DNA of 5,843 bases from Actinomycetales bacterium (GTDB lineage Bacteria; Actinomycetota; Actinomycetes; Actinomycetales; Dermabacteraceae). The position numbers and the translations under genes are program-made. This document shows positions 1 to 4,372 of the stretch, one piece after another. The stretch's first letter is position 1; every line of letters starts with the position of its first letter. The stretch lies in NCBI GenBank assembly GCA_012799425.1, contig JAAZLF010000021.1, positions 1-5,843 on the forward strand, read 5' to 3'. The notes under the pieces were generated by a model. That model was not told where the DNA came from and did no database searches. It saw only the letters and a list, made by a program, of their open reading frames with translations.

Positions 1-269
1 AGATGGTGCGCGCCGCGTACACCCTCCACGCCGATGACAGCGACTTCATCCAGCCCGGCATCCTGGTGCGCGAGGTGTTCGACGACGCCCAGCGCGACCA
101 GTTCGTCGAGACCGTCTCCGGTGCGCTCAGCACCGTCGAGGAGCCTGTGCTGTCCAAGGCGCTGCAGTACTGGAAGAACGTCGACGCCACCATCGGTGAG
201 CGCATCGAGCTGGCCGTGAACACCTCCAAGGGTGATGAGCAGCCCGGCGGCGATCCGCTGAACGCCTGA
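1..269 (+). CDS. katA: Catalase (haem, monofunctional), C-terminal end only
   Basis: This is the last 88 or so codons of a haem catalase, which breaks down hydrogen peroxide to water and oxygen in the cytoplasm. The reading frame is open at the left edge, so the gene starts outside the window; the ATG at position 3 is an internal methionine. The visible part carries the usual C-terminal pattern of small-subunit (clade 3) catalases: [14 protein letters not shown], then [10 protein letters not shown], then a helical stretch with [16 protein letters not shown] and GERIE. The catalytic His/Asn and the haem-ligand Tyr lie upstream and cannot be seen. It ends at TGA 267-269 and is followed within 12 bp by a strong terminator. 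Family assignment is confident; the symbol katA is the usual one for this clade but is inferred. Confidence 0.9.
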   Translation, partial: MVRAAYTLHADDSDFIQPGILVREVFDDAQRDQFVETVSGALSTVEEPVLSKALQYWKNVDATIGERIELAVNTSKGDEQPGGDPLNA

Positions 270-280
270 TACAGAGCACA

Positions 281-318
281 AAGGCCGGGTCGGGGCACAC
301 AAGCCCCGGCCCGGCCTT
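281..318 (+). terminator. Intrinsic terminator after the catalase gene
   Basis: Two 16-nt arms (281-296 and 303-318) pair with one G-T wobble around a 6-nt loop (ACACAA). The stem is very GC-rich with an AA/TT base. It starts 12 bp after the catalase stop. There is no long U-tract, as is common in high-GC actinobacteria. Because the convergent stress-protein gene ends at 396, the same hairpin may stop transcription from both sides; I see no other good terminator between 319 and 395, only a weak 5-bp stem (326-330 with 339-343). Confidence 0.85.
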
Positions 319-395
319 CGTCATGCTGAGGTGTGTCGCTCAGGCTGTGCTGTTCTGTCTGGGCTCCTGCCGTTCGCGAGCTCGCAGCACGTCGC

Positions 396-779
396 TCAGA
401 CGACGAGCACGTCGCTGTCTGCAGACAGCAGCAGCTTCTGCACGGTCAGGCCCAGCAGATGGCGGGCGAGATCCTGGTGGCGGCGCACGCCGAGCACCAG
501 CAGCTCCGCCTTCTCCTCCTCGACCACCTGCAGCAGCACGTCGGCGATGTCGTCGTCGGTGGTCTCCTGCCGGAACGAGACGCGCACGCTCGCGCGACGC
601 AGCTCGTCGCGCGCGATCTCGAGCTGCTGATCGTCGGCGTGACGGGGGTCCTCGCCGACCCCCTCGCGCAGCACGTTGACCACGATCAGCGGTCCTCCGC
701 GCTGCTCCGCCTCCTCGCGGGCGGCTGCCAGCGCCTTGAAGCCCACTTCGGTGGGGATGAATCCCACGACGACGGCCAT
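396..779 (-). CDS. Universal stress protein (UspA family, single domain)
   Basis: The 127-residue product has the length and layout of a single UspA domain. It begins MAVVVGF, has the second strand PLIVVNVL, a central charged helix, and ends with the strand LLVLGV, a loop, a helix and DSDVLVV. Usp proteins are soluble proteins linked to stress and dormancy, and many bind ATP. Here the nucleotide-binding motif G-2x-G-9x-G(S/T) is degenerate: G97-V-R-R100, nine residues, then G110-L-T, with Arg for the second Gly. The Asp usually found after the first strand (VGxDGS) is missing (VGFIPTE). ATP binding is therefore doubtful. The ATG at 779 is chosen because GAGGAG lies 5 nt upstream on the - strand; the frame is open further upstream, but without a comparable start. 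It lies 110 bp downstream of plsC on the same strand and converges on the catalase gene. Confidence 0.87.
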   Translation of the reverse strand: MAVVVGFIPTEVGFKALAAAREEAEQRGGPLIVVNVLREGVGEDPRHADDQQLEIARDELRRASVRVSFRQETTDDDIADVLLQVVEEEKAELLVLGVRRHQDLARHLLGLTVQKLLLSADSDVLVV

Positions 780-889
780 CTGCTCTCCTCGGGTGCGGTA
801 CGGCGGCGGCCGCTGCTGGGTCAGCACGCGGCCTGGCCAGATCCTACTGGCACAGCCGCCGTGCGCGGGAGGACCGATGGCCGGAGGAT

Positions 890-1552
890 TCAGCCCTGCC
901 GGCGGGCGGGCTCCGCACGACGCTGGCCGGAGAGCTTCTGGATCTCGTCCATGATCCGTGCGTTCAGCAGCCGGCGCTGCACACCCTTGGACGCGGCAGG
1001 GTCGATGTCCTCCAGCTCGATCGGGGCTCCGACGCGGACCGTGATCGTGCCGCGGTGGGGGAGCAGCCGCGAGAACATGTGCTGGGTCCCCTTGAGGCCG
1101 ACAGGGATCACCGGGCACCCGGATTCGACGGCGAGCCATGCGGCGCCCTGCTTGCCGGGATGGAGCAGCCCGTCCTTGGAGCGGGTGCCCTCCGGGTAGA
1201 TCGCGAAGCCGTCCCCCTCACGCAGGATGGTGAGGCCGGCCTGGAGAGCGCCCTTGCCGGAGGACAGCGCCTCGCGATCCACCGGCACCGCCTCGACGGC
1301 GTCGAAGAACCAGCGCAGGATCCGGCCCCGGAGCCCCTTCTGGGTCCACAGGGTGTCCTTGGCGACGAAGCGGATCTGCCGCGGCAGCGCCACGGGCAGC
1401 ACGAAGCTGTCGATGTTCGAGAGATGGTTGGAGGCGATCACGAAGCCGCCTTCGCGGGGGATGTTCTCCAGACCGGTGATGCGGGGCTTCCACAGGAGCG
1501 CGAAGAAGGGGCGCGAGAAGTTGCGGGCTCCGAAGTAGAAGCGTCTGGCCAC
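890..1552 (-). CDS. plsC: 1-acyl-sn-glycerol-3-phosphate acyltransferase (PlsC-like)
   Basis: The 220-residue protein is a membrane-associated acyltransferase of the PlsC/LPAAT family, which moves an acyl chain onto lysophosphatidic acid to make phosphatidic acid in phospholipid synthesis. The family blocks are present in order: NH43LSNID48 (the catalytic HX4D pair), VPVDR near 89-93, YPEGTRS at 119-125 (glycerol-phosphate binding) and CPVIPVGLKG after about 150. No clear transmembrane helix is seen; the N-terminus is basic and aromatic (ARRFYFGARN), fitting peripheral membrane contact. The GTG start at 1552 is chosen because a perfect AGGAGG lies 5 nt upstream. The open frame continues far upstream, but that is only a high-GC shadow. 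The gene is divergent from the oxidoreductase gene. Substrate choice cannot be read from sequence, and several such paralogues are common in actinobacteria. Confidence 0.9.
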   Translation of the reverse strand: MARRFYFGARNFSRPFFALLWKPRITGLENIPREGGFVIASNHLSNIDSFVLPVALPRQIRFVAKDTLWTQKGLRGRILRWFFDAVEAVPVDREALSSGKGALQAGLTILREGDGFAIYPEGTRSKDGLLHPGKQGAAWLAVESGCPVIPVGLKGTQHMFSRLLPHRGTITVRVGAPIELEDIDPAASKGVQRRLLNARIMDEIQKLSGQRRAEPARRQG

Positions 1553-1584
1553 GAGTTCCTCCTGAGGCGTGCTGGTCCGCGCCC

Positions 1585-1597
1585 CACGATAATCGTG
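1585..1597. promoter_or_regulatory. 13-bp palindrome, candidate operator for plsC
   Basis: CACGATAATCGTG is a perfect inverted repeat with 6-bp arms around a single A. It is one of the few AT-containing spots in this GC-rich gap and lies 33-45 bp upstream of the plsC start, where a -10 element would fall. A dimeric repressor site is plausible; no known regulator is recognised. Confidence 0.35.
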
Positions 1598-1675
1598 ATG
1601 GAGCCGCTCCCGGGCACGTGCTCGCGTGACCTGCGTCCCCTGAGGGTGCAGGTCGCGCACGAGGAGCGGCCCGGC

Positions 1676-1690
1676 CCAGGCCCGGCCTGG
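1676..1690. promoter_or_regulatory. 15-bp palindrome upstream of the oxidoreductase gene
   Basis: CCAGGCC and GGCCTGG form perfect 7-bp arms around one C. The site sits just before the candidate -10 TAGAAC (1696-1701), about 120 bp upstream of the start codon. It could be an operator, but GC-only palindromes arise easily in this genome, so the call is weak. Confidence 0.25.
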
Positions 1691-1810
1691 TGTGGTAGAA
1701 CAGGCGTGCGTCCCGTGCCGCCGAGCGGTGCGATGCCGGAGCGGCCCGGCGCCCGCCGAACGTCCCGCGGAGCTGCCGCCGATCCCCTTCCCGAGCCGAG
1801 GAGCCTGCCG

Positions 1811-3307
1811 ATGCCCAAGACCCTGAACATCGCCGTGATCGGCGCCGGAACCATGGCCCAGGCGGTGCATCTGCCGGTGCTGCGCAGGCGGTGGGACCGG
1901 TTCTCGATCGCTGCGCTGGTGGACCACTCGCCGCGCCGACGCCGGGAGTCCTCCGAGGTCTGGGGCATCGAGGAGGACAAGCGCTACGAGAGCGTCGCCG
2001 ATCTCATCGCGGCCGTGCGCGCCAAGACCCTCTCGATCGATGCCGCGCTGCTGTCCACCGACGGCCTGCACGTCGAGGACCTGCTGGCGCTGATGCGCCG
2101 CGGCATCCCGGTGCTCGTGGAGCCGCCGGTGGGCTTCTCCGCGGAGGAGGTCGAGCAGGTCGCCTCGTTCGAGCGGATGACCGGGCGTCGCATGCTCATG
2201 CTGGCCTACCCGCAGCAGTACGACGATTCCGTCACCCGCATGTCCGAGCACATCGCCACGAAGGATCTGCGGATGGTGGACCACGAGGTGCTGATGCCGG
2301 CCAGCCAGCCCCTCTACGGCGGCGCTCACGTCACCACCTCCTCCTACGACCTGCCCACCGAGGTGCGCTCGAGGCGGCGCAAGGCCCTCCAGGCCGCGGT
2401 CGAGGCGGGCACCGGCCCCGGCGCCACCCAGCGGGATCGTGACCTCTACGTGAAGGGGCTGCTGACCGGGGTCGCCCACCAGCTGTCCGTCCTCGAGGCC
2501 GCCTATGGTCCGATCGCCCGCGTGGTCGCGGTGAGGCACTGGCCCAAGGGCGTCATCCCGGGCTCGATCGAGCTGCTCGGCGAGCTGGAGGGCGGGGCCC
2601 AGGTGCGCCTGGTGTGGCACTATCTGCCGTTCGCTCCGGAGTACTCCGAGAGCCTGCAGGTGCTCTCTGCGCGCCGCCGCATGCGGGTGGAGCTGCCCGC
2701 TCCCGCGCATGCAGATCTGCGCTCGACCGTCTCTCTGCGCGAGAAGAAGTCGGGCGTGGTCCAGGAGCTGACGACCACGGCGCCCAAGGGTGCGGTGGAG
2801 CTGATGTGGGAGGCTTTCCACGCCTTCGTCGAGAAGGGCAAGCAGCCGATCTCGGGCGCCGTCGAAGCGCAGGCCCAGGTGGTGCTGCTGCGCGAGGTGC
2901 TCGCCAGCATCGTCGCGGCCGACGGTCGCGACCTCGAGGTCGACCCGAAAGCCGAGAAGGCCGAGGAGTCTGAACAGGCTGAGGAGACTGAGCAGGCTGA
3001 GGAGGCCGAGAAGGCTGAGAACGCCGAGGCAGCCGCAGAGGGCGCCGACCAGGAGGCCGCAGCCGCCGCGGAGGTGAGCTCGGATCCCGAGATGCTGGTC
3101 CAGCTCGACCGGTCGGCGAGCACCGAGGTCGACGGCGAGCCTGCAGAGGGGACCCCGGAAAGCGGGAGCGCCGCGCCGGCCAGAACGCCCGCCCCCGACG
3201 AGCTCCTTGCCGACGAGCCTCCCGCTGACGAGCCCCTTGCCGACGCGCCCCCGGTCGACGCAGACGCTTCCGTGCAGGACTCCGCCGCGGAGCGCCCCCG
3301 GGACTGA
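1811..3307 (+). CDS. Gfo/Idh/MocA-family oxidoreductase-like protein with long acidic C-terminal tail
   Basis: The 498-residue protein opens with a Rossmann dinucleotide-binding strand-turn (IAVIGAGTMA, residues 7-16), followed by ALVDHS at 35-40 and a typical Gfo/Idh/MocA alpha/beta second domain to about residue 370. Members are NAD(P)-dependent sugar or inositol dehydrogenases. Two key features differ. The usual EKP motif, with its catalytic Lys, is EPP (104-106), and the HxxD pattern of the second domain is reduced to H223-QLS. It may therefore bind a cofactor without normal dehydrogenase chemistry. Residues 376-498 form an acidic, disordered tail with six-residue repeats (such as SEQAEE, TEQAEE) and a five-residue DEPPA/DEPLA repeat. 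Family members usually have about 330-400 residues and no such tail. The ATG at 1811 is preceded by GAGGAG at about 7-8 nt. It stands alone between a divergent promoter and a terminator. The substrate is unknown. Confidence 0.8.
   Translation: MPKTLNIAVIGAGTMAQAVHLPVLRRRWDRFSIAALVDHSPRRRRESSEVWGIEEDKRYESVADLIAAVRAKTLSIDAALLSTDGLHVEDLLALMRRGIPVLVEPPVGFSAEEVEQVASFERMTGRRMLMLAYPQQYDDSVTRMSEHIATKDLRMVDHEVLMPASQPLYGGAHVTTSSYDLPTEVRSRRRKALQAAVEAGTGPGATQRDRDLYVKGLLTGVAHQLSVLEAAYGPIARVVAVRHWPKGVIPGSIELLGELEGGAQVRLVWHYLPFAPEYSESLQVLSARRRMRVELPAPAHADLRSTVSLREKKSGVVQELTTTAPKGAVELMWEAFHAFVEKGKQPISGAVEAQAQVVLLREVLASIVAADGRDLEVDPKAEKAEESEQAEETEQAEEAEKAENAEAAAEGADQEAAAAAEVSSDPEMLVQLDRSASTEVDGEPAEGTPESGSAAPARTPAPDELLADEPPADEPLADAPPVDADASVQDSAAERPRD
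2951..3040 (+). repeat. 18-bp in-frame repeats coding six-residue acidic units
   Basis: Five successive 18-bp units in the oxidoreductase gene code for AEKAEE, SEQAEE, TEQAEE, AEKAEN and AEAAAE (residues 381-410). The DNA copies are imperfect, so the array is either old or kept by selection on the protein. The pattern predicts a charged helix or a disordered spacer. Confidence 0.7.
3197..3256 (+). repeat. 15-bp in-frame repeats coding DExxA units
   Basis: Four successive 15-bp units code for DELLA, DEPPA, DEPLA and DAPPV (residues 463-482) near the end of the oxidoreductase tail. The copies are imperfect. Together with the upstream six-residue array they show that the tail grew by small duplications. 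Confidence 0.6.
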
Positions 3308-3325
3308 GCTGCGGCGGTCCCATCG

Positions 3326-3361
3326 CCTGCACGACCCCCGCCGCCTGTACGACCCCCGCCG
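3326..3361 (+). repeat. 18-bp tandem duplication of the terminator left arm
   Basis: Two 18-bp copies lie head to tail (3326-3343 and 3344-3361) and differ at one base (GCCTGC versus GCCTGT at the start, then ACGACCCCCGCC). The second copy forms most of the left arm of the terminator hairpin. The first copy could also pair with the right arm, giving a longer-loop alternative. Confidence 0.75.
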
Positions 3362-3382
3362 CCCCGCTGGGCGGCGGGGGTC
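3351..3382 (+). terminator. Intrinsic terminator after the oxidoreductase gene
   Basis: Perfect 14-bp stem: the arms 3351-3364 and 3369-3382 are exact reverse complements around the 4-nt loop CGCT. It lies 43 bp after the stop codon. No U-tract follows (TCGCATTC), as is usual in high-GC genomes. Its left arm is part of a tandem duplication. Confidence 0.85.
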
Positions 3383-3389
3383 TCGCATT

Positions 3390-3405
3390 CCCGGGACATC
3401 CCGGG
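3390..3405. repeat. 16-bp palindrome matching half of the 44-bp repeat unit
   Basis: CCCGGGA and TCCCGGG form perfect 7-bp arms around CA. With the following GCCGG it matches the first half of the 44-bp repeat unit found 130 bp downstream (GG-ACATCCCGGGCCGG), so it looks like an outlying partial copy. Confidence 0.5.
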
Positions 3406-3526
3406 CCGGCCTCATCCTGCCGTCGGGGTGGTTGGTCGGGTGGTGGCGTGTGGGCGATCTCTGCGGAGATATGGGCGTAGTCCTCGCGCTGGCGCCTGTT
3501 CCCGACCAGACGTGTCCCAGGGGCGG

Positions 3527-3676
3527 GCCGGTACATCCCGGGCCGGGCTCGAGGACACGCCGAACCGATCGCCGGTACATCCCGAGCCGGGCTCGAGGAC
3601 ACGCCGAACCGATCGCCGGGACACGCCGAGCCGGGCACGGAGACACGCCGAACAGATCACCGGGACACGCCGGGGA
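3527..3676. repeat. 44-bp tandem repeat array (3 full units plus a partial)
   Basis: Unit 1 (3527-3570) and unit 2 (3571-3614) differ at a single base (G3541 versus A3585). Unit 3 (3615-3658) is more diverged, and a partial unit 4 runs from 3659 to about 3676. Each unit starts GCCGG-ACA and ends CGCCGAACCGATC or close to it. Within each unit, two related halves of about 22 bp can be aligned (GGTACATCCCG-GCCGG against GGACACGCCGAACCG), so the array is also a run of half-units near two helical turns each. Unit 2 holds a perfect inverted repeat (CGAGCC-G-GGCTCG, 3583-3595). The function is unknown. It is non-coding on either strand as far as I can judge. Confidence 0.85.
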
Positions 3677-3751
3677 GGTACCTCACTCCCGGACTTTCTC
3701 GGGGCTCGGGGACGCGGTCTCATCCACCGCCGGGGAGGACTGTCGGACCCC

Positions 3752-3760
3752 TCATCCACA
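3752..3760 (+). promoter_or_regulatory. DnaA-box-like 9-mer
   Basis: TCATCCACA matches the DnaA-box consensus TTATCCACA at 8 of 9 positions. A weaker relative, TCATCCACC, lies 32 bp upstream at 3720-3728. It is one of a group of similar motifs before nrdH. A single near-match means little; the grouping is what counts. Confidence 0.4.
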
Positions 3761-3825
3761 CTCGACTGTGCACACATCCTCGTCTTTCGTGCGTGGCTCC
3801 GCGCTCCGTCCCCATCTCTGCAGAG

Positions 3826-3834
3826 CTGTCCACA
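3826..3834 (+). promoter_or_regulatory. DnaA-box-like 9-mer
   Basis: CTGTCCACA is one base from TTGTCCACA, the form of DnaA box common in high-GC actinobacteria. Together with the opposite-strand box at 3852-3860 it makes a perfect 8-bp inverted repeat (TCCACAAC at 3829-3836, GTTGTGGA at 3850-3857) with a 13-nt spacer. Confidence 0.45.
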
Positions 3835-3851
3835 ACCCATCAACAGCCCGT

Positions 3852-3860
3852 TGTGGATGA
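3852..3860 (-). promoter_or_regulatory. DnaA-box-like 9-mer, reverse orientation
   Basis: On the - strand this reads TCATCCACA, the same 9-mer as at 3752-3760 on the + strand and 8 of 9 to consensus. It ends 12 bp before the first NrdR-like box. DnaA boxes in ribonucleotide reductase promoters are known from E. coli nrdAB. Confidence 0.45.
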
Positions 3861-3872
3861 CAGTGTTGTAGT

Positions 3873-3888
3873 TCAGTACATCTTGTGG
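3873..3888. promoter_or_regulatory. NrdR box 1 (candidate operator)
   Basis: TCAGTACATCTTGTGG fits the 16-bp NrdR pattern acaCwAtATaTwGtgt at about 11 positions, best in its right half (T-T-G-T-G). NrdR is the zinc-finger/ATP-cone repressor of ribonucleotide reductase operons and binds paired boxes. A second, better box begins 32 bp further on, the spacing expected for paired NrdR boxes on one DNA face. Confidence 0.65.
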
Positions 3889-3904
3889 TCGTCGCGCCGA
3901 GTCA

Positions 3905-3920
3905 CCACTAGGTGTAGTGT
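3905..3920. promoter_or_regulatory. NrdR box 2 (candidate operator)
   Basis: CCACTAGGTGTAGTGT matches the NrdR pattern at about 12 of 16 positions and contains the inverted repeat CACTA-GGTG-TAGTG. It lies 32 bp after box 1 and 177 bp before the nrdH start. TAGTGT (3915-3920) inside the box could be a -10 element, and TTGACG (3920-3925) looks like a -35 but has no good -10 at 17-18 bp, so the transcription start is not resolved. Confidence 0.7.
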
Positions 3921-4097
3921 TGACGCAGTCGCACCGCACCGGGTCTCCCGGGAACCGGGCGGCGCACCGGGACCCACCGCTGCGCCCATGGTCCGAGGCT
4001 CCGGAGCGCGGCGGCACGGTCCACAGGACCCCCTCGGACAACCCGTGACAGCTCCAGTCCTCGCGCTTCGGCGCGGCGCTCGTGAAAGGCATCCCCC
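3921..4097 (+). other. Long GC-rich leader before nrdH
   Basis: About 177 nt separate the second NrdR box from the nrdH start. If transcription starts near the boxes, the mRNA has a long structured 5' leader. Visible hairpins are TCCCGGGA-centred (3941-3955), GGTCC-ACA-GGACC (4018-4030) and a C(UUCG)G hairpin (4062-4075). GAGCGC (4004-4009) could pair with GCGCTC (4076-4081), which touches the region just before the Shine-Dalgarno GAAAGG (4084-4089). I do not recognise a known riboswitch. Confidence 0.4.
4062..4075 (+). other. C(UUCG)G hairpin just before the nrdH ribosome site
   Basis: CGCGC-TTCG-GCGCG is a 5-bp stem with the very stable UUCG loop closed by C-G, extended by a T-G wobble. 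It ends 8 nt before GAAAGG, the likely Shine-Dalgarno of nrdH, so it could keep the site open or slow initiation. No U-tract follows, so it is unlikely to be a terminator. Confidence 0.5.
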
Positions 4098-4352
4098 TTG
4101 GACATCACCGTGTACTCGAAGCCCCTCTGCGTGCAGTGCGATGCGACCAAGCGCGCCCTGAACAAGGCGGGCGTCGCCTACGACGTCGTCGACATCACCG
4201 AGGACGCCGACGCCCTCGCGAAGGTGAAGTCGCTGGGCTACGTCCAGGCGCCGGTCGTGATCACCTCGCAGGACCACTGGTCCGGCTTCCGTCCGGACAA
4301 GATCAAGGCGATCGCGGGCGTCGGCGCGCAGCGCCAGGCCACTGCCATCTGA
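4098..4352 (+). CDS. nrdH: NrdH, glutaredoxin-like redoxin for class Ib ribonucleotide reductase
   Basis: The 84-residue protein is the electron donor that re-reduces the catalytic subunit NrdE after each turnover; it is itself reduced by thioredoxin reductase. The sequence opens MDITVYSKP, followed by the redox pair C11-V-Q-C14 typical of NrdH, and carries LGYVQAPVV and the NrdH signature WSGFRPDK (61-68), which sets it apart from glutaredoxins. The C-terminal tail ([11 protein letters not shown]) is a few residues longer than many homologues. The start is TTG at 4098, with GAAAGG 8 nt upstream; homologues begin at the same place, and no ATG or GTG fits. It is the first gene of the nrd operon, and nrdI starts 20 bp after its stop. 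Confidence 0.95.
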   Translation: MDITVYSKPLCVQCDATKRALNKAGVAYDVVDITEDADALAKVKSLGYVQAPVVITSQDHWSGFRPDKIKAIAGVGAQRQATAI

Positions 4353-4372
4353 TCGGCCCCGGGGGCGTTGGC

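Larger units (their letters stand above)
1553..1810. promoter_or_regulatory. Divergent promoter region between plsC and the oxidoreductase gene
   Basis: This 258-bp gap must carry promoters in both directions. On the - strand, the hexamer TATCGT (1591-1586) is a possible -10 for plsC inside a 13-bp palindrome. On the + strand, TAGAAC (1696-1701) in the context TGTGGTAGAAC is a possible -10 for the oxidoreductase, 5 bp after a 15-bp palindrome. No convincing -35 is seen for either. The ribosome site AGGAGG of plsC lies at its left edge, and GAGGAG of the oxidoreductase at its right edge. An 8-bp palindrome GCACGTGC lies at 1614-1621. The promoter hexamers are guesses. Confidence 0.4.
3383..4097. 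other. Long non-coding region before the nrd operon
   Basis: About 715 bp without a believable gene. Open frames here have no ribosome site, follow the repeat units or carry arginine/proline-rich shadow sequence. From left to right the stretch holds a 16-bp palindrome related to the repeat unit (3390-3405), a region with a small ATCTC-TGCG-GAGAT hairpin (3457-3470), the 44-bp repeat array, DnaA-box-like motifs, two NrdR-like boxes and the nrdH leader. Base composition becomes less extreme from about 3745 to 3925, as expected for a promoter region. Confidence 0.7.

Noticed and set aside
780..889. Separate promoter for the stress protein gene (TAGGAT-like -10 on the - strand)
   Set aside because: The hexamer has no -35 partner at a normal distance; a promoter is likely in this 110-bp gap, but I cannot place it.
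780..1139. Upstream extension of the universal stress protein frame
   Set aside because: The extra 120 residues are Pro/Arg-rich, overlap plsC in another frame and have no ribosome site, whereas ATG 779 has GAGGAG and begins at the normal family start.
890..3646. A 918-codon open frame on the - strand covering plsC and the antisense of the oxidoreductase gene
   Set aside because: Only the plsC part (890-1552) has conserved sequence and a ribosome site. The rest is the antisense of a clear + strand gene, rich in Arg/Gly/His as expected for a high-GC shadow frame.
3527..3676. CRISPR array
   Set aside because: The 44-bp units are directly adjacent with no unique spacers, and no cas gene is present.
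3527..3860. Plasmid or chromosomal replication origin
   Set aside because: Iteron-like repeats and DnaA-like boxes are near each other, but there is no AT-rich unwinding segment, no rep or dnaA gene, and the boxes are imperfect; promoter control of nrdHIE is a simpler reading.
3428..3871. Open frames across the repeat region on the + strand
   Set aside because: The translation is repetitive Arg/Gly/Pro sequence dictated by the 44-bp units, with no ribosome site and no recognisable family.
3945..3990. Cobalamin riboswitch before nrdH
   Set aside because: GGGAA followed by G/C blocks and CCGCTG loosely resembles the B12 core, but the conserved B12 box and the order of core stems are not there, and no B12-dependent gene is visible.
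3988..4161. Small ATG frame in the nrdH leader as a leader peptide
   Set aside because: It has no Shine-Dalgarno, runs out of frame far into nrdH, and its sequence is a shadow composition.
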